From Candidatus Nomurabacteria bacterium RIFOXYB1_FULL_39_16 (GTDB lineage Bacteria > Patescibacteriota > Minisyncoccia > Phycocordibacterales > UBA9973), in the NCBI GenBank assembly GCA_001787205.1, contig MFWB01000008.1, forward strand, positions 35,802-73,800: a stretch of 37,999 bases of DNA. The letters run 5' to 3'. The notes under the pieces are model-generated. The model was not told the origin of the DNA, did no database searches, and was given only the letters and a program-made list of their open reading frames with translations. Of this stretch, positions 1-7,059 are shown one piece after another. The stretch's first letter is position 1. Every line of letters begins with the position of its first letter. The translations under genes were made by a program, and so were the position numbers.

Positions 1-2
1 CT

Positions 3-326
3 GGCAATACCGACAATGATTACGGAGGTTACGATACCGGATGTTACGGGGTTGCTGATCCTTTCATTTCTCCTCTTGAAACTGACGGATTTATTTCTAA
101 AACTCCGTGTGACCCACTCTTTAATGTATGGATTGGCGGTTATTCATATTATCGATATGCTGCGGGAGTCGCTGGTTGTAGCGCCGCCAAAGGAGCTTTT
201 TATGTCTTAGGAATTCGGGATTTAGAAAGTACTAGTGGTACCCATCTTACAAGTCCGGGGTGGAGTTGCCCCTCTTTAAATTGGCAAGCTCAATTTGAAT
301 GGGTAACAGGTAAATTTGAAAACTAG
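3..326 (+). CDS. Pilin/pseudopilin-like protein, C-terminal fragment (5' truncated by window edge)
   Basis: Frame 3 is open from the window start to TAG at 324-326: ...NDYGGYDTGCYGVADPFISPLETDGFISKTPCDPLFNVWIGGYSYYRYAAGVAGCSAAKGAFYVLGIRDLESTSG...WSCPSLNWQAQFEWVTGKFEN*. Gly/Tyr/Cys-rich C-terminal domain as in CPR type IV pilin-like proteins. Absent from the supplied ORF list because its start is outside the window. Confidence 0.6.
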   Translation, partial: GNTDNDYGGYDTGCYGVADPFISPLETDGFISKTPCDPLFNVWIGGYSYYRYAAGVAGCSAAKGAFYVLGIRDLESTSGTHLTSPGWSCPSLNWQAQFEWVTGKFEN

Positions 327-335
327 TTTATTTGA

Positions 336-364
336 TTGACTCTTTGTCGTATATTTGCTAGTAT
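336..364 (+). promoter_or_regulatory. Sigma70-like promoter for the rpsN-secY operon
   Basis: TTGACT (336-341), 17-nt spacer, TAGTAT (359-364), ~130 nt upstream of rpsN. Confidence 0.6.
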
Positions 365-503
365 AAAGACAAGGGGATATAGCTTTGATTAATCCATTTT
401 TCTCCTTTAGATTCCATCTTTTCGCTCCTGATAAGGGGAGATTAAGAGGGGTTTTAAAGAAAAAAAGTGAGATATTACAAGGCTCACCCTGTAATTATTT
501 TTT

Positions 504-689
504 ATGGCAAAAACATCAGTCAAAGCAAGAGCTTTAAAGAAACCGAAATTTTCCACTCGAGCCAAGAATCGATGTTTTCGCTGTGGCCGGGGCAACGCTT
601 TTATGCGAGACTTCGGTATTTGCCGTATTTGTTTCAGGGAATTAGCCAATGAGGGAATGTTGCCGGGAGTTAGAAAATCTTCCTGGTAA
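504..689 (+). CDS. rpsN: 30S ribosomal protein uS14, zinc-ribbon type
   Basis: 61 aa, [61 protein letters not shown]; CxxC...CxxC. Confidence 0.95.
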   Translation: MAKTSVKARALKKPKFSTRAKNRCFRCGRGNAFMRDFGICRICFRELANEGMLPGVRKSSW

Positions 690-705
690 AAATTTAAATA
701 ATTAT

Positions 706-1092
706 ATGGATTCAATTTCAAACATGATAATAGTAATGAAGAACGGTAGCCTCGCAGGCAAAGAGTCTGTGTCCTTGCCTTATTCCAAGATGAAGAACGC
801 CATCGGTGAGTGTTTGAAAAAGGCTGGGTACATTTCCGACATTTCTAAAAAAGTAAAGAAGGGCCAGCCGGTATTGGAAGTAGGTCTTATTTATGTGGAC
901 AAAAAGCCGAAAATCACCGAAGTGGAAAGAATCTCCAAGCAATCTCGCCGCGTTTATTTCGGGATGAAGGATATTCATTCTGTCCGAAATGGTTCAGGAT
1001 TACTGGTTCTTTCAACCCCGAAAGGTATCTTAACAGGCAAGGAAGCCAGGAAAGAACAAGTGGGGGGGGAAGCGCTGTTTAGATTGTGGTAA
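706..1092 (+). CDS. rpsH: 30S ribosomal protein uS8
   Basis: MDSISNMIIVMKNGSLAGKESVSLPYSKMKNAIGECLKKAGYI...; the ATG at 706 matches the family N-terminus better than the ORF-track start at 649. Confidence 0.93.
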   Translation: MDSISNMIIVMKNGSLAGKESVSLPYSKMKNAIGECLKKAGYISDISKKVKKGQPVLEVGLIYVDKKPKITEVERISKQSRRVYFGMKDIHSVRNGSGLLVLSTPKGILTGKEARKEQVGGEALFRLW

Positions 1093-1105
1093 ATAATAAA
1101 AATAT

Positions 1106-1651
1106 ATGTCAAGAATTGGAAAACAAGAAATTTTAATACCAGTCGGAGTCAAAGTCACACAGAGTGAGTCTTCTTTGGGCAACGTTCTTACTGTTGCTGG
1201 CCCAAAGGGTACACTCAGTAGAACATTTAAAAACGATATCACCATTACCATTGCAGGCAACGTCATAACTTTGAATATCAAAAGAAACGACAAATTTTCC
1301 AAATCTCTCTGGGGCACTTATGCTTCTCACATAAAGAATATGATTGAAGGGGTAGAGAAGCCTTACCAGAAGAAATTAATTTTGGAAGGTGTCGGATTCA
1401 AGTCGGAAGTTAAAGGCAAGGAGCTTCATTTTGCGCTCGGCTTTTCTCACCCGGTTGTCGTGTCTGTGCCCGAAGGAATTACCGCCACTGCCGAAAAGAA
1501 CAACATCACCATCACCGGAATTGATAAGGAGTTAGTCGGTAATTTCACTGCTAGTATTCGCGCCTTAAAGAAACCGGAACCTTACAAGGGTAAGGGAATG
1601 CGTTATGAGAATGAAGTCATCAGACGCAAACAGGGTAAGAAGACAGTATAA
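1106..1651 (+). CDS. rplF: 50S ribosomal protein uL6
   Basis: MSRIGKQEILIPVGVKV...; ends ...KPEPYKGKGMRYENEVIRRKQGKK, the L6 signature. Confidence 0.97.
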   Translation: MSRIGKQEILIPVGVKVTQSESSLGNVLTVAGPKGTLSRTFKNDITITIAGNVITLNIKRNDKFSKSLWGTYASHIKNMIEGVEKPYQKKLILEGVGFKSEVKGKELHFALGFSHPVVVSVPEGITATAEKNNITITGIDKELVGNFTASIRALKKPEPYKGKGMRYENEVIRRKQGKKTV

Positions 1652-1656
1652 TAAGA

Positions 1657-1698
1657 CCCTACACCAGGTGTCAGGAATTGCAGACACCTGGTGTAGGG
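1657..1698. repeat. Perfect 16-bp inverted repeat (hairpin) between rplF and rplR
   Basis: CCCTACACCAGGTGTC (1657-1672) / GACACCTGGTGTAGGG (1683-1698), 10-nt loop; no T-run in the operon direction. Confidence 0.85.
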
Positions 1699-1708
1699 AC
1701 AAAAAAAT

Positions 1709-2050
1709 ATGATTAACAAAACAGACAAAAGAATACGACTAAAGAAAAAGATAAGAACAAAGATCAACGGCACAGAGGCGCGTCCTCGTTTGACCATTTT
1801 TCGTTCCAATAAATTTATTTATGCGCAAGTTATCAACGATATGACTGGCAAGACTTTATCGCAGGCGAGTGACGTCAAGACAACCAAGGGCACCAAGACA
1901 GAAAGAGCCAAGGAGGTTGGCGGAGCTATAGCAGCTGCTTGTCTCAAAGCGAAAATAAAGAAAGTTGTTTTTGACCGCAACGGATTTAAATATACCGGCC
2001 GAATAAAATTAGTGGCTGATACCGCTCGGGCTGCAGGGTTGGAGTTTTAA
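1709..2050 (+). CDS. rplR: 50S ribosomal protein uL18
   Basis: 113 aa; ...RPRLTIFRSNKFIYAQVINDMTGKTL...VFDRNGFKYTGRIKLVADTARAAGLEF. Confidence 0.95.
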   Translation: MINKTDKRIRLKKKIRTKINGTEARPRLTIFRSNKFIYAQVINDMTGKTLSQASDVKTTKGTKTERAKEVGGAIAAACLKAKIKKVVFDRNGFKYTGRIKLVADTARAAGLEF

Positions 2051-2067
2051 AATAGAGAATAAATTTT

Positions 2068-2643
2068 ATGGAAAAACCAAAAGAAAACAACACAAGAGAC
2101 AGAAAGAACAGCGGTCGCAGACCGGGTTCTTTCAACAGAGTGAAGCCTGAATTTGACCAAAAGATTCTTGATATTCGTCGTGTTACCCGCGTGGTAGCCG
2201 GTGGACGAAGATTTTCTTTCAGCGTTGCGCTCATAGCGGGAGACAAGAAGGGCCGGGTAGGTTTGGGCCTAGGGAAGGCTGGAGACACTGCTTTAGCAAT
2301 CAACAAGGCTTTAAGGAATGCCAAGAAAAATATGATAAAGCTTAACCTTACCAAGACGATGTCCATTCCTCACGAACTTTCCGCCAAGTTTTCAAGTTCC
2401 CAGATAGTATTGATGCCGAACAAAGGACGCGGGCTCGTAGCAGGTTCAGTTATCCGTGACATAGTGAAGCTCTCAGGTATTAAAGACCTCACAGGCAAGA
2501 TCCTTTCCAATAGTAAGAACAAGTTAAACAATGCTAAAGCAGTTATGTCCGCATTGTCCGCAGTTGCGATAAAACACGAAAAGGAAGTTACCGAGAGTGT
2601 CGTTATTGACAATAAAGAAGTTGCGGTAGAAGCAACAAAGTAA
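2068..2643 (+). CDS. rpsE: 30S ribosomal protein uS5
   Basis: ...FDQKILDIRRVTRVVAGGRRFSFSVALIAGDKKGRVGLGLGKAGD... Confidence 0.96.
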   Translation: MEKPKENNTRDRKNSGRRPGSFNRVKPEFDQKILDIRRVTRVVAGGRRFSFSVALIAGDKKGRVGLGLGKAGDTALAINKALRNAKKNMIKLNLTKTMSIPHELSAKFSSSQIVLMPNKGRGLVAGSVIRDIVKLSGIKDLTGKILSNSKNKLNNAKAVMSALSAVAIKHEKEVTESVVIDNKEVAVEATK

Positions 2644-2647
2644 TGCC

Positions 2648-2950
2648 ATGCAGATACATAATCTAAAAAGACAACACAAGAATAAAAAAGACAGACTAGT
2701 GGGTCGCGGAGGCAAGCACGCCAAGACGTCCGGCAGAGGAGGCAAGGGTCAGACAGCCCGCGCCGGCAACAAGCGCCGTCCGGAACTTCGTGATATCATT
2801 AAGAAATTGCCGAAGAATCGCGGGTATCAATTCAAGTCCATTCAAAAGGTTTTTATCCTAGGTAAGGACAAGCTCGTGTCCGGGGAAGAGAAGTTCTCAG
2901 AAATCCGCAAGCGATTGGGCATAAAGGGGAAGAAGATAAAGATTAAATAG
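2648..2950 (+). CDS. rplO: 50S ribosomal protein uL15, short form (100 aa)
   Basis: MQIHNLKRQHKNKKDRLVGRGGKHAKTSGRGGKGQTARAG...; directly follows rpsE (no rpmD) and precedes secY. Confidence 0.88.
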   Translation: MQIHNLKRQHKNKKDRLVGRGGKHAKTSGRGGKGQTARAGNKRRPELRDIIKKLPKNRGYQFKSIQKVFILGKDKLVSGEEKFSEIRKRLGIKGKKIKIK

Positions 2951-2953
2951 GCA

Positions 2954-4225
2954 ATGACTAATTTTTGGAACAAAATAAAATTAATATGGACAGATGCGGG
3001 CTTGCGCAAGAGGGTCCTGTTTGTTTTTTTTGCGCTCATCATCTTCAGACTGCTTTCTGCTATCCCTATTCCAGGTATTGATACCGTGGCGCTTGAACGA
3101 TTTCTTTCCAATAACCAATTTTTCGGCATCTTGAACATCTTTTCCGGAGGTGGACTTTCCAACCTTTCCATCATAATGCTTGGTGTCGGTCCTTACATTA
3201 CCGGTTCCATCATTATGCAGCTCTTGACCATTATGGTTCCCGCTTTGAAAAAGATTTATCACGAAGAAGGGGAGGCGGGCAGAAAGAGATTTGCTCAATA
3301 CGGCAGATTGCTCACTGTGCCTTTAGCAGCTATTCAAGGGTTCAGCCTTTTATATATTCTTGAACAACAGAACATTATATTCAATCTGACTTCTTTTGAT
3401 CGTATTGTGAATCTTATCATTATTATCGCTGGCTCAATTCTCATAATGTGGCTCGGAGAGCTTATCTCAGAGTTCGGTATTGGTAACGGAGTTTCTTTGA
3501 TAATCTTTGCAGGTATCGTTTCCAGACTTCCTTCATGGGTAGGGGAGCAAATCTTTACTTTTGATATTTCCCAGATTCCTCTTTACCTCGTATTTGCCGT
3601 GATAGGTGTGATTATTCTCGCGGGCATCGTACTTGTCACCGAAGCGGAGCGTCCTATTCCGGTCACTTATGCAAAAAGGGTGAGGGGTATGAAAATGTAT
3701 GGCGGAGGTTCCACCTATCTGCCACTGCGAGTCAACCAAGCCGGAGTTATTCCTATCATCTTCGCGCTTTCTATTTTGCTTTTCCCTCAGATGATTGGCA
3801 CATTCTTGTCCAGATATTCCAATGTCATTTTGGCGAAGATTTCCAGTATTTTGATGGCATTTACTCAGACTAGCGTGCTCTACGCAGTGCTGTATTTCGC
3901 TTTTGTATTTATATTCACTTACTTCTACACAGCCGTGACCTTTGACCCCGAAGCGCTTTCCACCAACCTACAGAAGAATGGCGCGTTTATTCCTGGCATT
4001 CGTCCCGGTCTCTCCACTTCGGAATACATTTCGAAAGTTTTAAGTCGCATCACCTTTTTGGGTGCTACATTTTTGGGCTTCATCGCTGTTTTGCCTCTCA
4101 TTATGCAATTCATTACCGGCAATGCTTCTTTTGCCTTGGGTGGGACGTCTATCCTCATCGTCGTCTCTGTCGTTCTTGATTTAATCAAGAAAGTAGACGC
4201 GCAAATCTCAATGCGAGAGTATTAG
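2954..4225 (+). CDS. secY: Preprotein translocase subunit SecY
   Basis: 423 aa multi-TM; ...FRLLSAIPIPGID..., ...GIGNGVSLIIFAGIV..., ...PLRVNQAGVIPIIFA... Confidence 0.97.
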   Translation: MTNFWNKIKLIWTDAGLRKRVLFVFFALIIFRLLSAIPIPGIDTVALERFLSNNQFFGILNIFSGGGLSNLSIIMLGVGPYITGSIIMQLLTIMVPALKKIYHEEGEAGRKRFAQYGRLLTVPLAAIQGFSLLYILEQQNIIFNLTSFDRIVNLIIIIAGSILIMWLGELISEFGIGNGVSLIIFAGIVSRLPSWVGEQIFTFDISQIPLYLVFAVIGVIILAGIVLVTEAERPIPVTYAKRVRGMKMYGGGSTYLPLRVNQAGVIPIIFALSILLFPQMIGTFLSRYSNVILAKISSILMAFTQTSVLYAVLYFAFVFIFTYFYTAVTFDPEALSTNLQKNGAFIPGIRPGLSTSEYISKVLSRITFLGATFLGFIAVLPLIMQFITGNASFALGGTSILIVVSVVLDLIKKVDAQISMREY

Positions 4226-4791
4226 CTCTTAGCTAGCCAATTTTTATATTCCGAGACGACGATATCAACGACCTGCTTTAGGTTGTTTTTGTTTGTATCA
4301 ACTATTAAGTCAAATTGATTTTTATCAGTGTTGTTTATTTTATATAAATTCCAATATCTTTTTTGTTCGCTTTCAAAACGTTCCTGCATTTTTTTATACG
4401 CTTCCTCAACAGAAGAAATTTGTTCACTCTCCATTCTTAATTTATTTTCTTTGATACTGTTTAAAACTCTATCTTTTGCTATTTCTTGCGACAAATCCAG
4501 ATATACCTTGAATGATTCCGGTATCCAGTGATAGGCCGTTCGTGAATCAATAACAACTTTTTCTTTATTTCGCATATCTCGTAGCTTCTGGTCTGTCATT
4601 TCATCTATCTTGGGGTCTGTTTCCGCTCTTTTATTTACTTCATTAATAGATAGACCGAGTTCCAGGCCTACTTGTCGGAAGAAATCACCTGAGGAGAAAT
4701 GCTGAAACCCTAAAATTTCTGCTACTTTTTTAGCGGTGCTGGACTTTCCGCTCCCCAAGCCTCCGCAAATAGTGATAATTTCTTTTTTCAT
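4222..4791 (-). CDS. Cytidylate kinase-like P-loop kinase
   Basis: MKKEIITICGGLGSGKSSTAKKVAEILGFQHFSSGDFFRQVG...; Walker A GGLGSGKSS. Stop codons of secY and this gene interlock at 4222-4225. Confidence 0.8.
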   Translation of the reverse strand: MKKEIITICGGLGSGKSSTAKKVAEILGFQHFSSGDFFRQVGLELGLSINEVNKRAETDPKIDEMTDQKLRDMRNKEKVVIDSRTAYHWIPESFKVYLDLSQEIAKDRVLNSIKENKLRMESEQISSVEEAYKKMQERFESEQKRYWNLYKINNTDKNQFDLIVDTNKNNLKQVVDIVVSEYKNWLAKS

Positions 4792-4813
4792 AATTTATGC
4801 TATTATAGCACAT

Positions 4814-5401
4814 ATGCAACCGCAAACTTTTGTGTTTTTTGGGCAAGTTGGCTCCGGTAAGGGGACACAGGTCAAGCTCCTTATGGATTTTTTGAAAGCC
4901 AAAGATGGGCGAGAGTCTGTCTATGCTGGTACGGGGGATGGATTTAGAAAACTGATAGAGTTAGGCAACTACACCGCCGGTTTGGTAAAAGAGTACGTAC
5001 ACAGTGGCGCATTGGTGCCGGATTTCTTGACTGATGCTGTTTTCGTCAATATGTTGATTTCTGGCCTTTCTCTGGAGAAAAATCTGATTGCGGATGGGTA
5101 TCCTCGCACCTCTTCGCAGAGCATTGTGTTTGAGGAAATGATGAAATTTTTTAAACGTGATGCAATAAAGATAATTTACATTGAGCTTTCCGAAGAAGAA
5201 GCAACGAAAAGAAATCTCTTACGCGGTAGACACGATGACACTAAGGAAGGGCTCACCAAGAGATTTAATGAATACAAAAACAAAGTGGTTCCCGCTATGG
5301 ATTATTTTAAGGACAAAGAAGGCTATGAGATTCATACGATAAACGGCGAACAGAGCATAGAAGAAGTGCACAAAGATATTATTAAAGCGCTAGGCTACTA
5401 A
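4814..5401 (+). CDS. adk: Adenylate kinase family protein
   Basis: MQPQTFVFFGQVGSGKGTQVKLL...DGYPRTSSQ...; ATG at 4814 with TATTAT at 4801-4806. Confidence 0.85.
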   Translation: MQPQTFVFFGQVGSGKGTQVKLLMDFLKAKDGRESVYAGTGDGFRKLIELGNYTAGLVKEYVHSGALVPDFLTDAVFVNMLISGLSLEKNLIADGYPRTSSQSIVFEEMMKFFKRDAIKIIYIELSEEEATKRNLLRGRHDDTKEGLTKRFNEYKNKVVPAMDYFKDKEGYEIHTINGEQSIEEVHKDIIKALGY

Positions 5402-5403
5402 AT

Positions 5404-6099
5404 ATGGAAGAAACAATAATCATTTCGCTTGGCGGTTCGCTCATAGTGCCTGAGGAGATAGATGCAGAATTTTTAAAAGAGTTTAGAAATTTGATTCTTT
5501 CTTATGTTGCAAAAGGCAAAAGATTTGTGATAGATACGGGTGGGGGGAAAACCTGCAGAAAATATCAAAGTGTCGCGAGAGAAATCGTGGATGCTTCAAA
5601 GGAGGATTTGGATTGGATAGGTCTTACTGTCAATAATGTAAACGCGCAGCTGGTGCGGGTAATTTTCGGCAAGGATGCTTGTAAAAAAGTTTTTTATGAT
5701 CTAAGGGAAGAGGAATTAAGAGAGAAAATACTTGAGTATCCGATAGTGATTGGGGGTGCGCTTGAGCCTGGGCACAGTTCAGACTTTGATGCGGTTTTGG
5801 CTGCGAAAAACATTGGAGCAAAAAAGATAATTAACCTATCTAACACTGATTATGTGTATGATGCGGACCCGAAAATTAATCCGGAAGCAAAAAAGATAGA
5901 ACAAATTTCTTGGGCGGATTATCGTGCGCTTATCCCGAAAGAGTGGACGCACGCTGGCCTTAATTCCCCGTTTGACCCTGTTGCCTCAAAGGCTGCCGAG
6001 GAAGCGGGGATGACTGTAATTATTATGAATGGTAAACCGATAGATAATTTGGCAAAGTGTCTGAATGGAGAGAAGTTTATGGGGACGACTATTAGCTGA
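5404..6099 (+). CDS. pyrH: UMP kinase (amino-acid kinase fold), archaeal-type-like
   Basis: MEETIIISLGGSLIVPEEIDAEFLKEF...DTGGGKTCRKYQ...; AAK fold; resembles the short archaeal-type uridylate kinase. Confidence 0.75.
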   Translation: MEETIIISLGGSLIVPEEIDAEFLKEFRNLILSYVAKGKRFVIDTGGGKTCRKYQSVAREIVDASKEDLDWIGLTVNNVNAQLVRVIFGKDACKKVFYDLREEELREKILEYPIVIGGALEPGHSSDFDAVLAAKNIGAKKIINLSNTDYVYDADPKINPEAKKIEQISWADYRALIPKEWTHAGLNSPFDPVASKAAEEAGMTVIIMNGKPIDNLAKCLNGEKFMGTTIS

Positions 6100-6104
6100 G
6101 GTTT

Positions 6105-6169
6105 ACCTCACCCCCTTCCCCTCTCCTTAACAAGGAGAGGGGTGGATGCAACAGCAGACGGGGTGAGGT
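6105..6169. repeat. Nested double-hairpin repeat (REP/MITE-like)
   Basis: Outer ACCTCACCCC (6105-6114) / GGGGTGAGGT (6160-6169); inner CCCCTCTCCTT (6118-6128) / AAGGAGAGGGG (6132-6142). Confidence 0.8.
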
Positions 6170-6177
6170 CTTAAATT

Positions 6178-6954
6178 ATGATAATTATCAAAACAAAAGA
6201 ACAAATAGATACAATACGCGAAGGGTGTAAAAACTTGGCGACTGTGCTTTATAAAGTGGGGGAGAAGGTCGCCCCCGGTATTTCTACGAAAGATTTGGAT
6301 ATTTATGCCGAGCAATTAATTCGCGAAATGGGAGACATTCCCGCTTTTTTAAATTATCGTCCCGAGGGAGCGAGCTCACCATTTCCGGCTTCTTTATGTA
6401 TCTCCGTGAATGATGAAGTGGTGCACGGCATTCCGAATAAAAATAAAATTTTAAAAGAAGGGGACATCGTGTCCCTTGATTTGGGTACTAAACACAAAGG
6501 ACTTTTTACCGATATGGCTATCACTGTGCCCGTCGGCAAAGTCAGCCCCGAGAATTTGAAACTTATGCAAACTACCGAGCAAGCGCTCCAGGTAGGCATT
6601 GATGCCGCCAGGGCGGGGAACACAGTAGGAGACATAGGTTATGCGATAGAGAGCTACGTCCGCGGGCAGAAGGAGCGTAAATACGGCATTGTGGAAGTTC
6701 TCGCCGGGCACGGCGTGGGTATAGCAATTCACGAAGATCCATTCATTCCAAATTTCGGGAAACAAGGCAAGGGAGAGAAACTCGTGCCGGGGATGATTGT
6801 CGCTTTGGAGCCGATGCTTAATCTTGGCACTAAAAATGTGACCATAGATGACGACGATTGGACCTTCCGCACAAGAGACCGCAAAAACAGCGCGCACTTT
6901 GAACATACTATTTTAATCACTGAAGGTGAAGCAGAGATTTTGACAAAAATTTAG
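6178..6954 (+). CDS. map: Methionine aminopeptidase type I
   Basis: MIIIKTKEQIDTIREGCKNLATVLYKV...; ...GHGVGIAIHEDPFIPNFG...LEPMLNLGT... Confidence 0.95.
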   Translation: MIIIKTKEQIDTIREGCKNLATVLYKVGEKVAPGISTKDLDIYAEQLIREMGDIPAFLNYRPEGASSPFPASLCISVNDEVVHGIPNKNKILKEGDIVSLDLGTKHKGLFTDMAITVPVGKVSPENLKLMQTTEQALQVGIDAARAGNTVGDIGYAIESYVRGQKERKYGIVEVLAGHGVGIAIHEDPFIPNFGKQGKGEKLVPGMIVALEPMLNLGTKNVTIDDDDWTFRTRDRKNSAHFEHTILITEGEAEILTKI

Positions 6955-7036
6955 GAAAATACTTTTTCTCAGGTCCTCGGTTTCCTGGGTCCCTATCCCA
7001 GCCAGACCATTCAAAAAAGTATTTTCCTAAATTTTT
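6945..7036. other. Structured 3'-UTR element, copy 1: 23-bp perfect outer stem with conserved core
   Basis: AAAAATTTAGGAAAATACTTTTT (6945-6967) / AAAAAGTATTTTCCTAAATTTTT (7014-7036); core CTCAGGTCCTCGG...CCAGACCATTCA also present at 15892-15925. Confidence 0.85.
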
Positions 7037-7059
7037 ATTTTTGGGGTATACTTATATTA

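Noticed and set aside
16-210. ORF 64 aa (+) at window start
   Set aside because: Out of frame with the longer pilin-like reading frame (3-326), which has protein-like composition; treated as a shadow ORF.
467-652. 61-aa ORF overlapping rpsN in another frame
   Set aside because: Shadow of the well-supported uS14 gene at 504-689.
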